A DNA stretch of 15,138 nt. Source: Microbacteriaceae bacterium (GTDB lineage Bacteria; Actinomycetota; Actinomycetes; Actinomycetales; Microbacteriaceae). Position numbers and translations under genes: made by a program. Below are positions 1 to 7,972 of the stretch, piece after piece. How positions within the stretch are numbered: position 1 is the first letter of the stretch; every line of letters begins with the position of its first letter. Below the pieces are notes generated by a model. It was not told the DNA's origin, did no database searches, and worked only from the letters and a program-made list of their open reading frames with translations. Location: the NCBI GenBank assembly GCA_024642605.1, contig JAHEAT010000036.1, forward strand, positions 1-15,138, given 5' to 3'.

Positions 1-2922
1 GAGAACTTCTTTTTCGATGGCAAGCTTGTCGCGCTTATCAAACTCTTCGACATTTGGAATTTCGACGCCGTGAGAGTCGCCGTCGAACATCCCAGAGAAC
101 AAGTCGACCTGGCCATTGGCTTCGTTACGTTTGGTTGAGCTCTTTGCATCTACAGCTGCCTCAAAGATCATGGCAAGCGATCGTCTGGTGTGACCTAGCG
201 AATCAAATGCGCCGGCCTTAATTAGCGAATCGACGACCTTCTTGACGCACACATGCGCCGGAACCTTGTTTAAGAAATCGGTGAATGAAGTAAAGGCGCC
301 TTTTTCTCGACGGGCCTGGATGATTCCTTCCACCACGTTGCCGCCGACGTTCTTCACCGCGTTCAAACCGAAGCGAATGTCTACTCCGACCGCCGAGAAG
401 TTACCGAAAGATTCATTCACATCGGGCGACAGCACCTTGATGCCCTGCTTGCGACATTCGCTAAGGTACACACCGAGTTTGTCTTTAGAGTCACCCACCG
501 AGGTTAGAAGGGCAGCCATGTACTCCGAAGGAAAGTTCGCCTTCAGGTAGGCGGTCCAGTAGGAGATGACTCCGTAGCATGCGCTGTGTGCCTTGTTAAA
601 CGCGTAGCCTGCAAACGGTAGCAGGGTCTCCCAGAGCCGATTGACGGCCTCCAACTCGAAGCCGTTGGCCACCATTCCGGCAGAGAACGACTCGAAGAGC
701 TTCTTTAGTTCGGCTTCGTCTTTCTTACCCATCGCCTTACGCAAAATGTCTGCTTCGGCGAGGCTGTAACCGGCCACCTTTTGAGCGGCAGCCATTACCT
801 GCTCCTGGTAGATGATCAATCCGTAGGTTGGGTCGAGAATTTCGGCGAGAGGTTCGCGAAGAGTCGGGTGAATCGGCTCGTTCGCCTGACGTCCATTTTT
901 ACGAAGCGCGTAGTTAGTGTGCGAGTTTTCGCCCATTGGCCCGGGTCTATACAAAGCAATGGCTGCTGAGATGTGCTCAAACTCGGTTGGGCGTAGCAAG
1001 CGAAGCAGCGTGCGCATGTTGTCGCCGTCGAGCTGAAATACGCCGAGAGTGTCACCGGCCGAAAGAAGATCGTAGGCGCGTTGGTCGGCATCGAGATCGA
1101 GCTCTTCGAGCACCGGCGGTGTCTTGCCGTTGTTTCGAATGTTCTCTAAGGCATCGTCGATAACCGTCAGGTTTCGGAGCCCCAGAAAGTCCATTTTGAG
1201 TAGCCCGAGCTTTTCCAGCGGTGGCTGGTCGAACTGCGTGACGATGCCTTCTTCACCTTCGCGAGTCATGATTGGCAGAACATCGAAAAGTGGCTTGGCC
1301 GAGATGATTACGCCGGCTGCATGCACACCGGTAGAACGCTTCAAGCCCTCTAGACCTTTGGCGACCTCGAAGGCCCGGGCGGCTTCAGCGTCGTCTTCGA
1401 CTAGCTTTCTGAACTCCGCGGCTTCTTTGTAGCGCTCAGCCGTTGGGTCTTCGATGTCTTCTAGCGAAATATCTTTGCCCAGCACCATAGCCGGCAGCGC
1501 TTTGGTGAGGCGGTCACCCACGGCATAAGGAAAGTCGAGGATGCGCGCTGCATCCTTGAGGCCATTTTTTGCCTTGATCGAGCCAAACGTAACAATCTGA
1601 GCCACGCGGTCGTCGCCGTATTTGTCGTTGACGTAGCGAATGACTTCGCCGCGGCGACGGTCGTCGAAGTCGACATCGATGTCGGGCATAGAGACACGTG
1701 ACGGGTTTAGAAAACGCTCGAAGATCAGGCCGTGCTTAATCGGGTCTAGTTCGGTAATGCCCAAGGCGTAGGCCACGATAGCTCCGCCAGCCGAGCCACG
1801 ACCGGGGCCAACGCGAATGCCCTGCTGACGCGCCCAGTTGATGAAGTCGGCCACCACGAGGAAGTAACCGGAGTAACCCATGTTGTGAATGACGCCAATT
1901 TCGTACGCCGCTTGCTTGAGGTGGGTTTCGGGCACCGCCGAGTTGAAGCGCTTAGCCAGCCCCGCGTAAACCTCTTTTTCGAACCAGGTTGCTTCAGTCT
2001 CACCGTCGGGCACTTCAAACGTTGGCATGAGTTCGCGCTCGCGCTGAGCAAACTCAACCTCGCAGCGCTCGGCTATCAGCAGGGTGTTGTCGCAGGCATC
2101 GGGCAATTCGGCGAAGAGCGAACGCATCTCGGCTGCCGACTTGAGGTAATACTGGTTGCCATCAAAATGAAATCGTCTCGGGTCGTTGAGCGTGGAGCCC
2201 GACTGAACTGCCAAAAGCGCATTGTGTGCTTCGGAGTCTTCGGCTCGAATGTAGTGCAAGTCGTTGGTTGCTAATAGCGGAATCTTGAGCTCTTTGGCGA
2301 TTTTGAGCACATCTTGGTAGGTGCGGCGTTCGATGTCGATGCCATGATCCATGATTTCGCAAAAGTAATTCTCTTTGCCAAAGATGTCTTGGTAGGTGGC
2401 GGCAGCGTCTCGCGCAGCCTGGTATCCGGCGGTTCTGAGCAGGGTCTGAACTTCACCCGAAGCGCAACCGGTGGTGGCGATGATTCCCTTGGCATATTGC
2501 GAAAGAATTTCTCGGTCCATGCGCGGTTTGTAGTAGACGCCGTCGAGATAAGCCTGAGATGACAACCTGAAAAGGTTGTACATACCCTCTGTGGTTTCGG
2601 CGAGCAGGGTCGCATGGGTGTAAGCACCACCGCTTGCGACATCGTCGCTTCCGTCGCCCCATCGCACGCGCGTGCGTTCTTTTCGAGATGTGCTGCCGGG
2701 AGCCAGGTAGGCTTCGATGCCGATGATTGGCTTGATGCCAACCTTTTTGGCTGCGTTGTAGAAGTCGTAAGCACCGAACAAGTTTCCGTGGTCGGTGATG
2801 GCGATGGCCGGCATCTGCCATTCGGCTGCCGTTTTAACCAGCGGCTGCACCCGGGCAGCGCCGTCTAGCATCGAATACTCGGAGTGCACGTGCAGGTGCA
2901 CGAAGCTGTCTGACGAGCCCAT
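1..2922 (-). CDS. dnaE: DNA polymerase III alpha subunit DnaE1, 3' end outside window
   Basis: Replicative DNA polymerase alpha subunit of the C family. The frame is open from the ATG at 2922 to the window edge, giving 974 codons; the usual length is about 1150-1190, so the OB-fold and clamp-binding tail lie outside. The N-terminal PHP domain (about 1-300) begins FVHLHVHSEYSMLDGAA. It keeps H11, H13, D20, H45, E70, H103, C153, D221 and H223, the positions that bind metal in the M. tuberculosis DnaE1 proofreading exonuclease. The polymerase core has PDIDVDFDD at 413-421 (catalytic D414 and D416) and KMDFLGLR with the third aspartate at D578. The last visible residues, AIEKEVL, match the family just before a GLY-x-x-x-HP type motif. 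A strong ribosome site GGAGG (2931-2927) lies four bases before the ATG and fixes the start. No frameshift or intein is seen. It follows rluD by 95 bp on the same strand. Confidence 0.97.
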   Translation of the reverse strand, partial: MGSSDSFVHLHVHSEYSMLDGAARVQPLVKTAAEWQMPAIAITDHGNLFGAYDFYNAAKKVGIKPIIGIEAYLAPGSTSRKERTRVRWGDGSDDVASGGAYTHATLLAETTEGMYNLFRLSSQAYLDGVYYKPRMDREILSQYAKGIIATTGCASGEVQTLLRTAGYQAARDAAATYQDIFGKENYFCEIMDHGIDIERRTYQDVLKIAKELKIPLLATNDLHYIRAEDSEAHNALLAVQSGSTLNDPRRFHFDGNQYYLKSAAEMRSLFAELPDACDNTLLIAERCEVEFAQRERELMPTFEVPDGETEATWFEKEVYAGLAKRFNSAVPETHLKQAAYEIGVIHNMGYSGYFLVVADFINWARQQGIRVGPGRGSAGGAIVAYALGITELDPIKHGLIFERFLNPSRVSMPDIDVDFDDRRRGEVIRYVNDKYGDDRVAQIVTFGSIKAKNGLKDAARILDFPYAVGDRLTKALPAMVLGKDISLEDIEDPTAERYKEAAEFRKLVEDDAEAARAFEVAKGLEGLKRSTGVHAAGVIISAKPLFDVLPIMTREGEEGIVTQFDQPPLEKLGLLKMDFLGLRNLTVIDDALENIRNNGKTPPVLEELDLDADQRAYDLLSAGDTLGVFQLDGDNMRTLLRLLRPTEFEHISAAIALYRPGPMGENSHTNYALRKNGRQANEPIHPTLREPLAEILDPTYGLIIYQEQVMAAAQKVAGYSLAEADILRKAMGKKDEAELKKLFESFSAGMVANGFELEAVNRLWETLLPFAGYAFNKAHSACYGVISYWTAYLKANFPSEYMAALLTSVGDSKDKLGVYLSECRKQGIKVLSPDVNESFGNFSAVGVDIRFGLNAVKNVGGNVVEGIIQARREKGAFTSFTDFLNKVPAHVCVKKVVDSLIKAGAFDSLGHTRRSLAMIFEAAVDAKSSTKRNEANGQVDLFSGMFDGDSHGVEIPNVEEFDKRDKLAIEKEVL

Positions 2923-3017
2923 GACACCTCCGTAACGCGCAAATCTTCGACTTTAAAACTGGTTAGGGCACTAAGAATAACCCGTCTAGCGACACTCGCG
3001 TTCAGGCTTGCCGAAGG
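2923..3017 (-). promoter_or_regulatory. rluD-dnaE intergenic region, probable dnaE leader
   Basis: This 95-bp gap between the rluD stop and the dnaE start is long for this densely packed cluster and is AT-richer in its middle. On the minus strand it contains TATTCT, which fits an actinobacterial TANNNT -10 element, but no convincing -35 box stands 16-19 bases upstream. It also holds a short dyad, GGTTA...TAACC, with a 12-base spacer. It ends in the strong GGAGG ribosome site of dnaE. A separate dnaE promoter here is plausible but is not shown by the sequence. No U-tract terminator for rluD is visible. Confidence 0.3.
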
Positions 3018-3947
3018 TCAGTGCTGATTGCGAAGCGTTTCTAGAACCACCGCGAGATCTTCGGGATACTGGCTGGAGAATGACACTTCCATTCCGGTGA
3101 TTGGGTGCTCAAAACTCAAGCGCATGGCGTGCAGCCACTGATGCTCAATGCCCAGCTTTGCTGCCAGCTTGGGGTCGGCGCCATACATGGTGTCGCCGAT
3201 GAGCGGGTGTCTGAAGGCGGAGAAATGAACTCGAATCTGGTGCGTTCTGCCGGTTTCGAGCACAATCTCGAGCAGCGCAGCAGAGCCGAAGGCCTCGAGC
3301 AGTTCGTAGTGGGTTACCGATGGCTTGCCGTTTTCACCAACGGTGAACTTGAACTCTGCCTTCGGGTGGCGATCGATTGGCGCATCGATCGTGCCGCTGG
3401 TTGGATCAGGATGACCCTGAACGATGGCGTGATAAACCTTGTGTACTTTGCGGTCTCTAAACGCCTGCTTCAGTCGCGAGTAGGCGAGCTCAGACTTGGC
3501 AACCATCATCAAGCCGCTGGTGCCGACATCTAAACGCTGCACGATACCCTGACGCTCACTAGCGCCCGACGTGGCAATCTTGATGCCCGCCTGCAGCAGC
3601 GCGCCAACCACAGTTGGCCCTTGCCAGCCCACCGAAGGATGCGCAGCGACTCCGGCTGGCTTGTCGATTATGACCAGGTCGTCATCTTCGTAGATGATTT
3701 TGAGGTCTGGAATGTCAACCGCCACGATTTCGAGCGGATCACGACTCTCTGGAATGGTCACTTCGAGGGTGGCGCCGGCCGTCAGTCGGTCACTCTTTTG
3801 CAAGAGCTTGCCGTTCATGCTCGCGCCACCTTTTTCTAGGATGTCGGCGCAGGCGGATCTCGAGAGCCCTAGTATCTTCGACAAACCAGCATCGGCTCGT
3901 TGATCGGCAATGCCTTCGGGTATGACGATGTACTTTGCCTCAGGCAT
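3018..3947 (-). CDS. rluD: RluD-family 23S rRNA pseudouridine synthase
   Basis: Pseudouridine synthase of the RluA/RluD family, 309 residues, predicted to isomerise uridines in 23S rRNA (helix 69 if truly RluD). An S4 RNA-binding domain spans about residues 15-65 (SKILGLSRSACADILEKGG). The catalytic domain carries GIVQRLDVGTSGLMMVAKS with the catalytic aspartate at D140, and the late motif TGRTHQIRVH at 232-241. The residue before RLD is Q137, where E. coli RluD has His. I chose the ATG at 3947 (MPEAKYIVIPEG) over the in-frame start at 3980, because the extra 11 residues lie inside lspA and resemble nothing in the family. With this start the gene overlaps the end of lspA by 8 bases, a usual sign of translational coupling. 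Exact target sites cannot be told from sequence alone. Confidence 0.93.
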   Translation of the reverse strand: MPEAKYIVIPEGIADQRADAGLSKILGLSRSACADILEKGGASMNGKLLQKSDRLTAGATLEVTIPESRDPLEIVAVDIPDLKIIYEDDDLVIIDKPAGVAAHPSVGWQGPTVVGALLQAGIKIATSGASERQGIVQRLDVGTSGLMMVAKSELAYSRLKQAFRDRKVHKVYHAIVQGHPDPTSGTIDAPIDRHPKAEFKFTVGENGKPSVTHYELLEAFGSAALLEIVLETGRTHQIRVHFSAFRHPLIGDTMYGADPKLAAKLGIEHQWLHAMRLSFEHPITGMEVSFSSQYPEDLAVVLETLRNQH

Positions 3948-4443
3948 GCGTACCCCCACCAACCTTGTCACCCATGGCAACGCGCACGGCTACCGTAACC
4001 ATGGTGAGGCTGATGAAGCAGTCGGCGGCGTTGAAGATGGGGAATCCGAATGGGATTTGAATGAAGTCAACGACCATGCCGCTACCAAAGCCTGGAGAGC
4101 GGGTGAGTCGGTCGATGAGATTGCCGAGCACACCGCCGGCGAGGCAACCGGCCATGATCAACCAGGTGAGCGTTTGCATGGTGTGTGCACGGGCGAGCAC
4201 AAACAGAAGAGCCGCGCTAGAAATCAAGGTGAAGATCCAGGTAATACCGAAGCCGAGGCTGAACGCAGCCGAGTCGTTGAAGGTGAGATACCAGCCGAGC
4301 ACATCGCCCAAAACGGGAACGCGAACATAAGGGGTTAGCGACGAGATGGCCGCTTCTTTGGTGAGTTGATCAACCAGGGCGATAACCGATGCCATGGCCA
4401 CCACGAAGGCGAACTTCGCAGAGGAGGGAATGCGCCGCGCCAC
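3940..4443 (-). CDS. lspA: Lipoprotein signal peptidase (signal peptidase II)
   Basis: Inner-membrane aspartyl protease that cuts the signal peptide from prolipoproteins after lipid attachment to the +1 cysteine. The protein has 167 residues, normal for the family, with four predicted membrane segments (roughly 10-26, 68-84, 92-109, 140-156). Family motifs are DQLTK at 25-29, NDSAAFSLG at 56-64, GNLIDRL at 107-113, VVDFI at 124-128 and FNAADCF at 137-143. The catalytic pair is D126 and D141. The start codon is GTG at 4443, four bases after the divIVA stop; the only ribosome-site-like bases (AGGA) overlap that stop and sit very close to the GTG, so reinitiation after divIVA is likely. The next ATG would fall inside the first membrane segment. 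Confidence 0.95.
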   Translation of the reverse strand: MARRIPSSAKFAFVVAMASVIALVDQLTKEAAISSLTPYVRVPVLGDVLGWYLTFNDSAAFSLGFGITWIFTLISSAALLFVLARAHTMQTLTWLIMAGCLAGGVLGNLIDRLTRSPGFGSGMVVDFIQIPFGFPIFNAADCFISLTMVTVAVRVAMGDKVGGGTHA

Positions 4444-4447
4444 GTTC

Positions 4448-5098
4448 CTAGATCTCGGTTAACCCGAGAAAAGAGGTTGGGGTCGAGTTGTTGGTTGGTG
4501 CAACATTTGACGTGTCGAGGTCGGCTAGTTGGCTTTCGATGAATGACTTGATCTTGAGTCGGTATTCGCGTTCGAATGCTCGCAGCTCAGATATCGAGTG
4601 TTCGATGAGCGCCTTGTCTTGCTCTAGGCGAATCTGATCGGCCTTCTGCTGCGCTTCGGCTTCGCGAACAATGCGGGCCGCGGTTGCGTGGCCTTCGGCA
4701 ATGAGTGCTTCTTTCTTGGAAACACCCTCGCGAACGTGCTCGTCGTGCAATTTGCGGGCAAGCTGAAGGAGATTGTTGGTGTTGTTGCCGTCGAGGCTAG
4801 AAGGGTCGCTGATTGCTTCTGGAAACGCGCTTACCGAATCGATAACTTGCACCGGGGCCGCGATCGAAGGCGCGGCCGAAAGTTGACCCGCCATGCCGGC
4901 TGGTGTGCGCTGTAACTCGCCGAGGCGAGCCTCCGAGGCTAGCAGTCGCTGGCGAAGGTCTTCGTTCTCTTGGGTGACGCGACGCATCTCGATGACGATT
5001 TCATCGAGAAAGTCATCGACTTCATCCTGGTCGTAGCCCTCGCGGAACTTCGTGGGTTGAAATCTTTTATTAACTACATCTTCTGGAGTCAATGGCAT
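4448..5098 (-). CDS. divIVA: DivIVA/Wag31 polar growth and cell-shape protein
   Basis: Coiled-coil scaffold that binds curved membrane at poles and septa and, in Actinobacteria, directs polar wall growth. It has 216 residues, shorter than mycobacterial Wag31 (about 260). The N-terminal membrane-binding domain begins MPLTPEDVVNKRFQPTKFRE and continues with a D/E-rich helix (DQDEVDDFLDEIVIEMRR); the first coil runs to about 62. A low-complexity linker (about 64-105, rich in A, P, S) precedes a second long coiled coil (about 108-195, ending FEREYRLKIKSFIESQLADL). The tail is N/T/S/P rich. I chose the ATG at 5098: GAGGA lies 7 bases upstream and the protein begins exactly at the family N-terminus. 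The longer in-frame start at 5200 would add 34 unrelated residues reading through the yggT-divIVA gap into yggT. Confidence 0.95.
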   Translation of the reverse strand: MPLTPEDVVNKRFQPTKFREGYDQDEVDDFLDEIVIEMRRVTQENEDLRQRLLASEARLGELQRTPAGMAGQLSAAPSIAAPVQVIDSVSAFPEAISDPSSLDGNNTNNLLQLARKLHDEHVREGVSKKEALIAEGHATAARIVREAEAQQKADQIRLEQDKALIEHSISELRAFEREYRLKIKSFIESQLADLDTSNVAPTNNSTPTSFLGLTEI

Positions 5099-5115
5099 TT
5101 CAGTCCTCGTTTCTG

Positions 5116-5138
5116 GTGCGAAGTAAAGGTTACCGCAC
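5116..5138 (-). promoter_or_regulatory. Inverted repeat before divIVA
   Basis: Nested inverted repeat in the 58-bp yggT-divIVA gap, 17 bases before the divIVA ATG. On the coding strand the parts in order are GTGCG, GTAA, loop CCT, TTAC, bulge TT, CGCAC. That allows nine base pairs with a two-base bulge and a three-base loop. It is not followed by a U-tract, so it is not a standard terminator. TAACCT inside it also fits a TANNNT -10 element. It may be an operator, an mRNA leader hairpin or a processing site; the sequence does not decide between these. Confidence 0.35.
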
Positions 5139-5156
5139 TCTAACGCAGCGAGTTGG

Positions 5157-5444
5157 CTAGTGGAGCTGGTGCACGAGGTTCTGTGCAATAACGATGGCAA
5201 TCAACACGATGGTCCAGCCAAAATCTAATGCCACGGCACCGAGTCGAATGGTTGGAACAATTCGTCGAACGAACTTGATCATCGGGTCGGTAAGAGTCAG
5301 GGCGGTTTCGGCCAGCATGAGAACCAGCCCGCGCGGGCGCCAGTTTGGGTTGACCGAACGGGTCAAATCAACGAAGAATCTAATCCACATCGCCCAAAAG
5401 AGAACCTCGAGCGCAATCGAGAGAATGAGGACGACAAGCTGCAT
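5157..5444 (-). CDS. yggT: YggT family small membrane protein
   Basis: Small integral membrane protein of the YggT (YlmG) family, 95 residues. Family members sit beside sepF in many Gram-positive bacteria and have been linked to division or chromosome organisation, but the molecular role is unknown. Two hydrophobic segments are visible (about 2-25 and 73-91). Between them is the conserved loop with NPNWRPRG (32-39), TDP (52-54) and a RRIVPTIRLG stretch (60-69). The ATG overlaps the sepF stop as TAATG (one shared base), which points to translational coupling; no clear ribosome site is present. It is followed by a 58-bp gap and divIVA. Confidence 0.9.
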   Translation of the reverse strand: MQLVVLILSIALEVLFWAMWIRFFVDLTRSVNPNWRPRGLVLMLAETALTLTDPMIKFVRRIVPTIRLGAVALDFGWTIVLIAIVIAQNLVHQLH

Positions 5445-5857
5445 TATGGCTTGACGAGTCCGTCTCCGTCGGCTGCGTCGCTGTCATCGGGTTCGTTGAC
5501 ATCGACGTGGTTTGGAGTAATGAGGAAAACTTTTGGGGTGATGCGCTTGATGTTGCCATCTACACCAGACTTGAGGCCGAACAGAAAGTGCACCATCTTG
5601 TTGGCGTCTGACTCCGAGAGTCCGGCAATGTTGATGACCACCGAAACACCGTCGCGGTAAATTTCCGCGATGGTCTTGGCGTCGTCATAGCTCTGTGCGT
5701 CGATGGTGCGAATTTCGCTAGATGCAGCAACGCTATTACGGCGAATCGGGGTTACGCGCGGCGCTACTCGAGCAGCCGCATTGGTTGGTGCGACGGGCGC
5801 AGTTGCTTCGCCCGAGCCGAGGCCGATGTAATCCATCGCTTTAGAAAACAGTCCCAT
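5444..5857 (-). CDS. sepF: SepF, membrane anchor of the FtsZ ring
   Basis: Cytoplasmic division protein that tethers FtsZ polymers to the membrane. In Actinobacteria, which lack FtsA, it is the main anchor. It has 137 residues. The N-terminal MGLFSKAMDYIGLG fits the amphipathic membrane-binding helix of the family. A disordered A/P/R linker (about 15-48) leads to the SepF core (about 50-120) with DDAKTIAEIYRDGVSVVIN, a long helix through SESDANKMVHFLFGLKSG, and NIKRITPKVFLITP near the end. A short acidic tail follows. The ribosome site AGGAGG (5868-5863) lies five bases before the ATG and is among the strongest in the window. No ftsA candidate is present nearby, consistent with SepF doing this job. 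Confidence 0.95.
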   Translation of the reverse strand: MGLFSKAMDYIGLGSGEATAPVAPTNAAARVAPRVTPIRRNSVAASSEIRTIDAQSYDDAKTIAEIYRDGVSVVINIAGLSESDANKMVHFLFGLKSGVDGNIKRITPKVFLITPNHVDVNEPDDSDAADGDGLVKP

Positions 5858-5895
5858 GAAACCCTCCTAGGAATTCAATCCTCTTCAGAATATGG

Positions 5896-6585
5896 CTAGT
5901 AGTTTCGATTGCCTGTGATTGCGGTGCCGATTCGCAAGTGTGTCGCGCCGTATTCGAGGGCAATCTCGTAGTCGCCCGACATCCCTGCCGAGATTTTGCT
6001 GGCACTCGGATGCTCGCGCTGCAGTTCTTGGCTCAGAGCCGCAACGCGCTCGAACTCCACTCGCGGGTCAACCTCCAGCCCACCAACTGCCATGACTCCC
6101 AGCAGGTGCAGCCCCGGGGCCGAGGCAACCTGCGCAGCCATAGTAATCAGCTCGTTGGGATTCACTCCCCCGCGATTAGGGTCGTCGGTGAGATTGACCT
6201 GCAAAAATACCTGAATCTCGACTTCGTTGGCGGCCGTAGCGGCGATTAGCGCATCGAGCAACGATGCTCGGTCGACGCTGTGAATGGTCGAAGCGTATTG
6301 CACCACACGTTTGGCCTTGTTGCTCTGCAACTGTCCCACGAAGTGCCAGTTGGCATCGTTGTTAGCTCCATCTTGGGCTAGCAGTGCAGCCTTTGGCCCC
6401 GCTTCTTGGTCGCGGTTCTCGCCGAAGTCGCGAACGCCTAGTTCGTAGAGCTCTAGAGCCAGGTCTACGGGGTGATTCTTGGTCACAACGACGCGAACAA
6501 CCGGATCTTTGCGGCCGAGTGCAGTCAACTTGGCGTCGATCTTTGAATCGACCTCAGCCAACCTCTGCGCAAGCGACAAAGACAA
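5896..6585 (-). CDS. yggS: YggS/PROSC family pyridoxal phosphate homeostasis protein
   Basis: PLP-binding protein of the YggS/YlmE/PROSC family, 229 residues, thought to buffer free pyridoxal phosphate and not to be a true racemase. It has the fold of the alanine racemase N-terminal domain. Motifs are VVVTKNHP with the PLP lysine at K36, FGENRDQEA, WHFVGQLQSNKAK, MSGDYEIAL and LRIGTAITGNR near the C-terminus, which binds the cofactor phosphate. The start is uncertain. The longest reading uses TTG at 6585, six bases after the ftsZ stop, with only weak ribosome-site character, so the TTG at 6579 is an alternative. It sits directly after ftsZ, a usual place, although ylmD normally lies between them. 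A 38-bp gap separates it from sepF. Confidence 0.92.
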   Translation of the reverse strand: MSLSLAQRLAEVDSKIDAKLTALGRKDPVVRVVVTKNHPVDLALELYELGVRDFGENRDQEAGPKAALLAQDGANNDANWHFVGQLQSNKAKRVVQYASTIHSVDRASLLDALIAATAANEVEIQVFLQVNLTDDPNRGGVNPNELITMAAQVASAPGLHLLGVMAVGGLEVDPRVEFERVAALSQELQREHPSASKISAGMSGDYEIALEYGATHLRIGTAITGNRNY

Positions 6586-6591
6586 AGCTGC

Positions 6592-7863
6592 TTACTTTAG
6601 AAAGTCGGGAATATCGAGGTCGTCGCCGAAGGTGCCGTCTTCAGACTGAGGAATGTCTTCAATCACTGGGATGGCGCGCGTGGCGGTGTCTTCGACAGCG
6701 CTCAAGGTTGCTGGCTTAGAGTCGGCCTCAACTTCGTCTTCGAACCACGACTTGCTGCTGGTTTCAGGCGTAGTGCTCTCGGTTAGGTAAGACGGAGCAC
6801 TCGCGGCCGGAGCAGTCGTTTCGGCCGCCGGTGTTGCAGGCGCGAAGGCGGCAGGCACGATGGTTTCGATCTTGGGTGCCGTGTAGGCAGGCCGCGCCGG
6901 GCGTCGAACCTGGTTTGCCGAGTCGAATCCGGCGGCAATAACGGTGATGCGAATCTCGTCGCCCAGGCTGTCGTCGATGGTGCATCCAAAAATAACGTTG
7001 GCCTGCGGGCTCACGGCTTCTTGCACGAGTCGGGCAGCTTCGTCGATTTCCAGGAGTCCGATGTTGCTCGCACCTTGGAACGACAGAAGAACTCCGTGAG
7101 CTCCATCGATGCTGGTTTCGAGCATAGGGCTCGAGATGGCGGCTTCGGCTGCGCGAACGGCGCGGTCTTCACCTTTGGCGCTACCGATTCCCATTAGGGC
7201 GGTTCCAGCTCCCTGCATTACCGAACGAACGTCGGCGAAGTCGACGTTGATCAGGCCGGGAACAGCAATTAGGTCGGTGATGCCTTGAACACCCGAGCGA
7301 AGAACATCGTCGGCAATCATGAAGGCGTCTACAAAGGTAACCGAGCGGTTTTCGATTTCTAGAAGACGCTGGTTCGGAACCACGATTAAAGTGTCTACCT
7401 CGTTGCGAAGTACTTCGATGCCGGCTTCTGCCTGCGCCGCGCGACGCGGACCTTCAAAGGAGAACGGGCGGGTGACTACACCAACGGTGAGGGCACCGGT
7501 TTGCTTGGCGATTCTGGCAACTACCGGAGCGGCTCCGGTTCCGGTGCCACCACCTTCACCAGCGGTAACGAAAACCATGTCTGCACCACGAATGACAGCT
7601 TCGATCTCATCGACGTGGTCTTCGGCTGCGCGGCGACCGATTTCTGGGTCTGCCCCGGCGCCTAGACCGCGGGTGAGTTCGCGACCAATGTCTACCTTTA
7701 CGTCGGCAGCGCTCATGAGAAGCTGCTGTGCGTCGGTGTTGATGGCGATGAATTCAACGCCACGGAGGCCAGAGTCGATCATGCGGTTGATGGCGTTCAC
7801 GCCACCGCCGCCAACACCGACAACCTTGATTACTGCCAAGTAGTTGTTGCTGAGTCCAGCCAC
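6592..7863 (-). CDS. ftsZ: Cell division GTPase FtsZ
   Basis: Tubulin-like GTPase that forms the cytokinetic ring. It has 423 residues, typical for Actinobacteria. The N-terminal GTPase domain has GVGGGGVNA at 16-24, the nucleotide signature [10 protein letters not shown] at 104-113, and the T7 catalytic loop NVDFAD at 206-211 with D208 and D211. The C-terminal domain ends around 316. A disordered P/A/T/E-rich linker follows, and the last ten residues, [10 protein letters not shown], form the conserved C-terminal peptide that binds SepF and other partners. The start is GTG at 7863, supported by GGAGG (7874-7870) six bases upstream and by the family N-terminus ([14 protein letters not shown]). 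The 191-bp upstream gap suggests its own promoters in addition to read-through from ftsQ. Confidence 0.98.
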   Translation of the reverse strand: MAGLSNNYLAVIKVVGVGGGGVNAINRMIDSGLRGVEFIAINTDAQQLLMSAADVKVDIGRELTRGLGAGADPEIGRRAAEDHVDEIEAVIRGADMVFVTAGEGGGTGTGAAPVVARIAKQTGALTVGVVTRPFSFEGPRRAAQAEAGIEVLRNEVDTLIVVPNQRLLEIENRSVTFVDAFMIADDVLRSGVQGITDLIAVPGLINVDFADVRSVMQGAGTALMGIGSAKGEDRAVRAAEAAISSPMLETSIDGAHGVLLSFQGASNIGLLEIDEAARLVQEAVSPQANVIFGCTIDDSLGDEIRITVIAAGFDSANQVRRPARPAYTAPKIETIVPAAFAPATPAAETTAPAASAPSYLTESTTPETSSKSWFEDEVEADSKPATLSAVEDTATRAIPVIEDIPQSEDGTFGDDLDIPDFLK

Positions 7864-7915
7864 GATCTTCCTCCAAGTTCATGCATCGAATCGAAACTCT
7901 AAACCTCTTGCTGAG

Positions 7916-7941
7916 GCTTAACTAAGCGTCGAATATTTCGA
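7916..7941. promoter_or_regulatory. Two adjacent palindromes upstream of ftsZ, possible operator
   Basis: On the plus strand GCTTA-AC-TAAGC (7916-7927) and TCGAA-TAT-TTCGA (7929-7941) are perfect inverted repeats of five-base arms, separated by one base. They lie about 55-80 bp before the ftsZ start. Such side-by-side dyads are typical of sites for dimeric regulators. The second resembles but does not match the actinobacterial LexA box, because the arms are too close together. The cognate protein is unknown. Confidence 0.35.
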
Positions 7942-7972
7942 TTGCGCCAGAAAACTAAGTGACGATGCCATG

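Noticed and set aside
2271..2821. Minus-strand open frames of 122-167 codons inside dnaE
   Set aside because: They are in other frames than dnaE, whose own frame is open over the whole region and carries all family motifs.
3910..4338. Plus-strand open frame of 142 codons, and other long plus-strand frames (for example 1885-2274, 8121-8696 and 11165-11710)
   Set aside because: All lie opposite well-supported minus-strand genes (lspA, dnaE, ftsQ, murG/ftsW), have arginine- or histidine-rich or otherwise non-protein-like composition, lack ribosome sites and match no family I know.
7929..7941. TCGAA-TAT-TTCGA as a LexA (SOS) box before ftsZ
   Set aside because: The actinobacterial LexA site needs CGAAC and GTTCG arms with a four-base centre; here the arms lack the inner C and G and stand only three bases apart.
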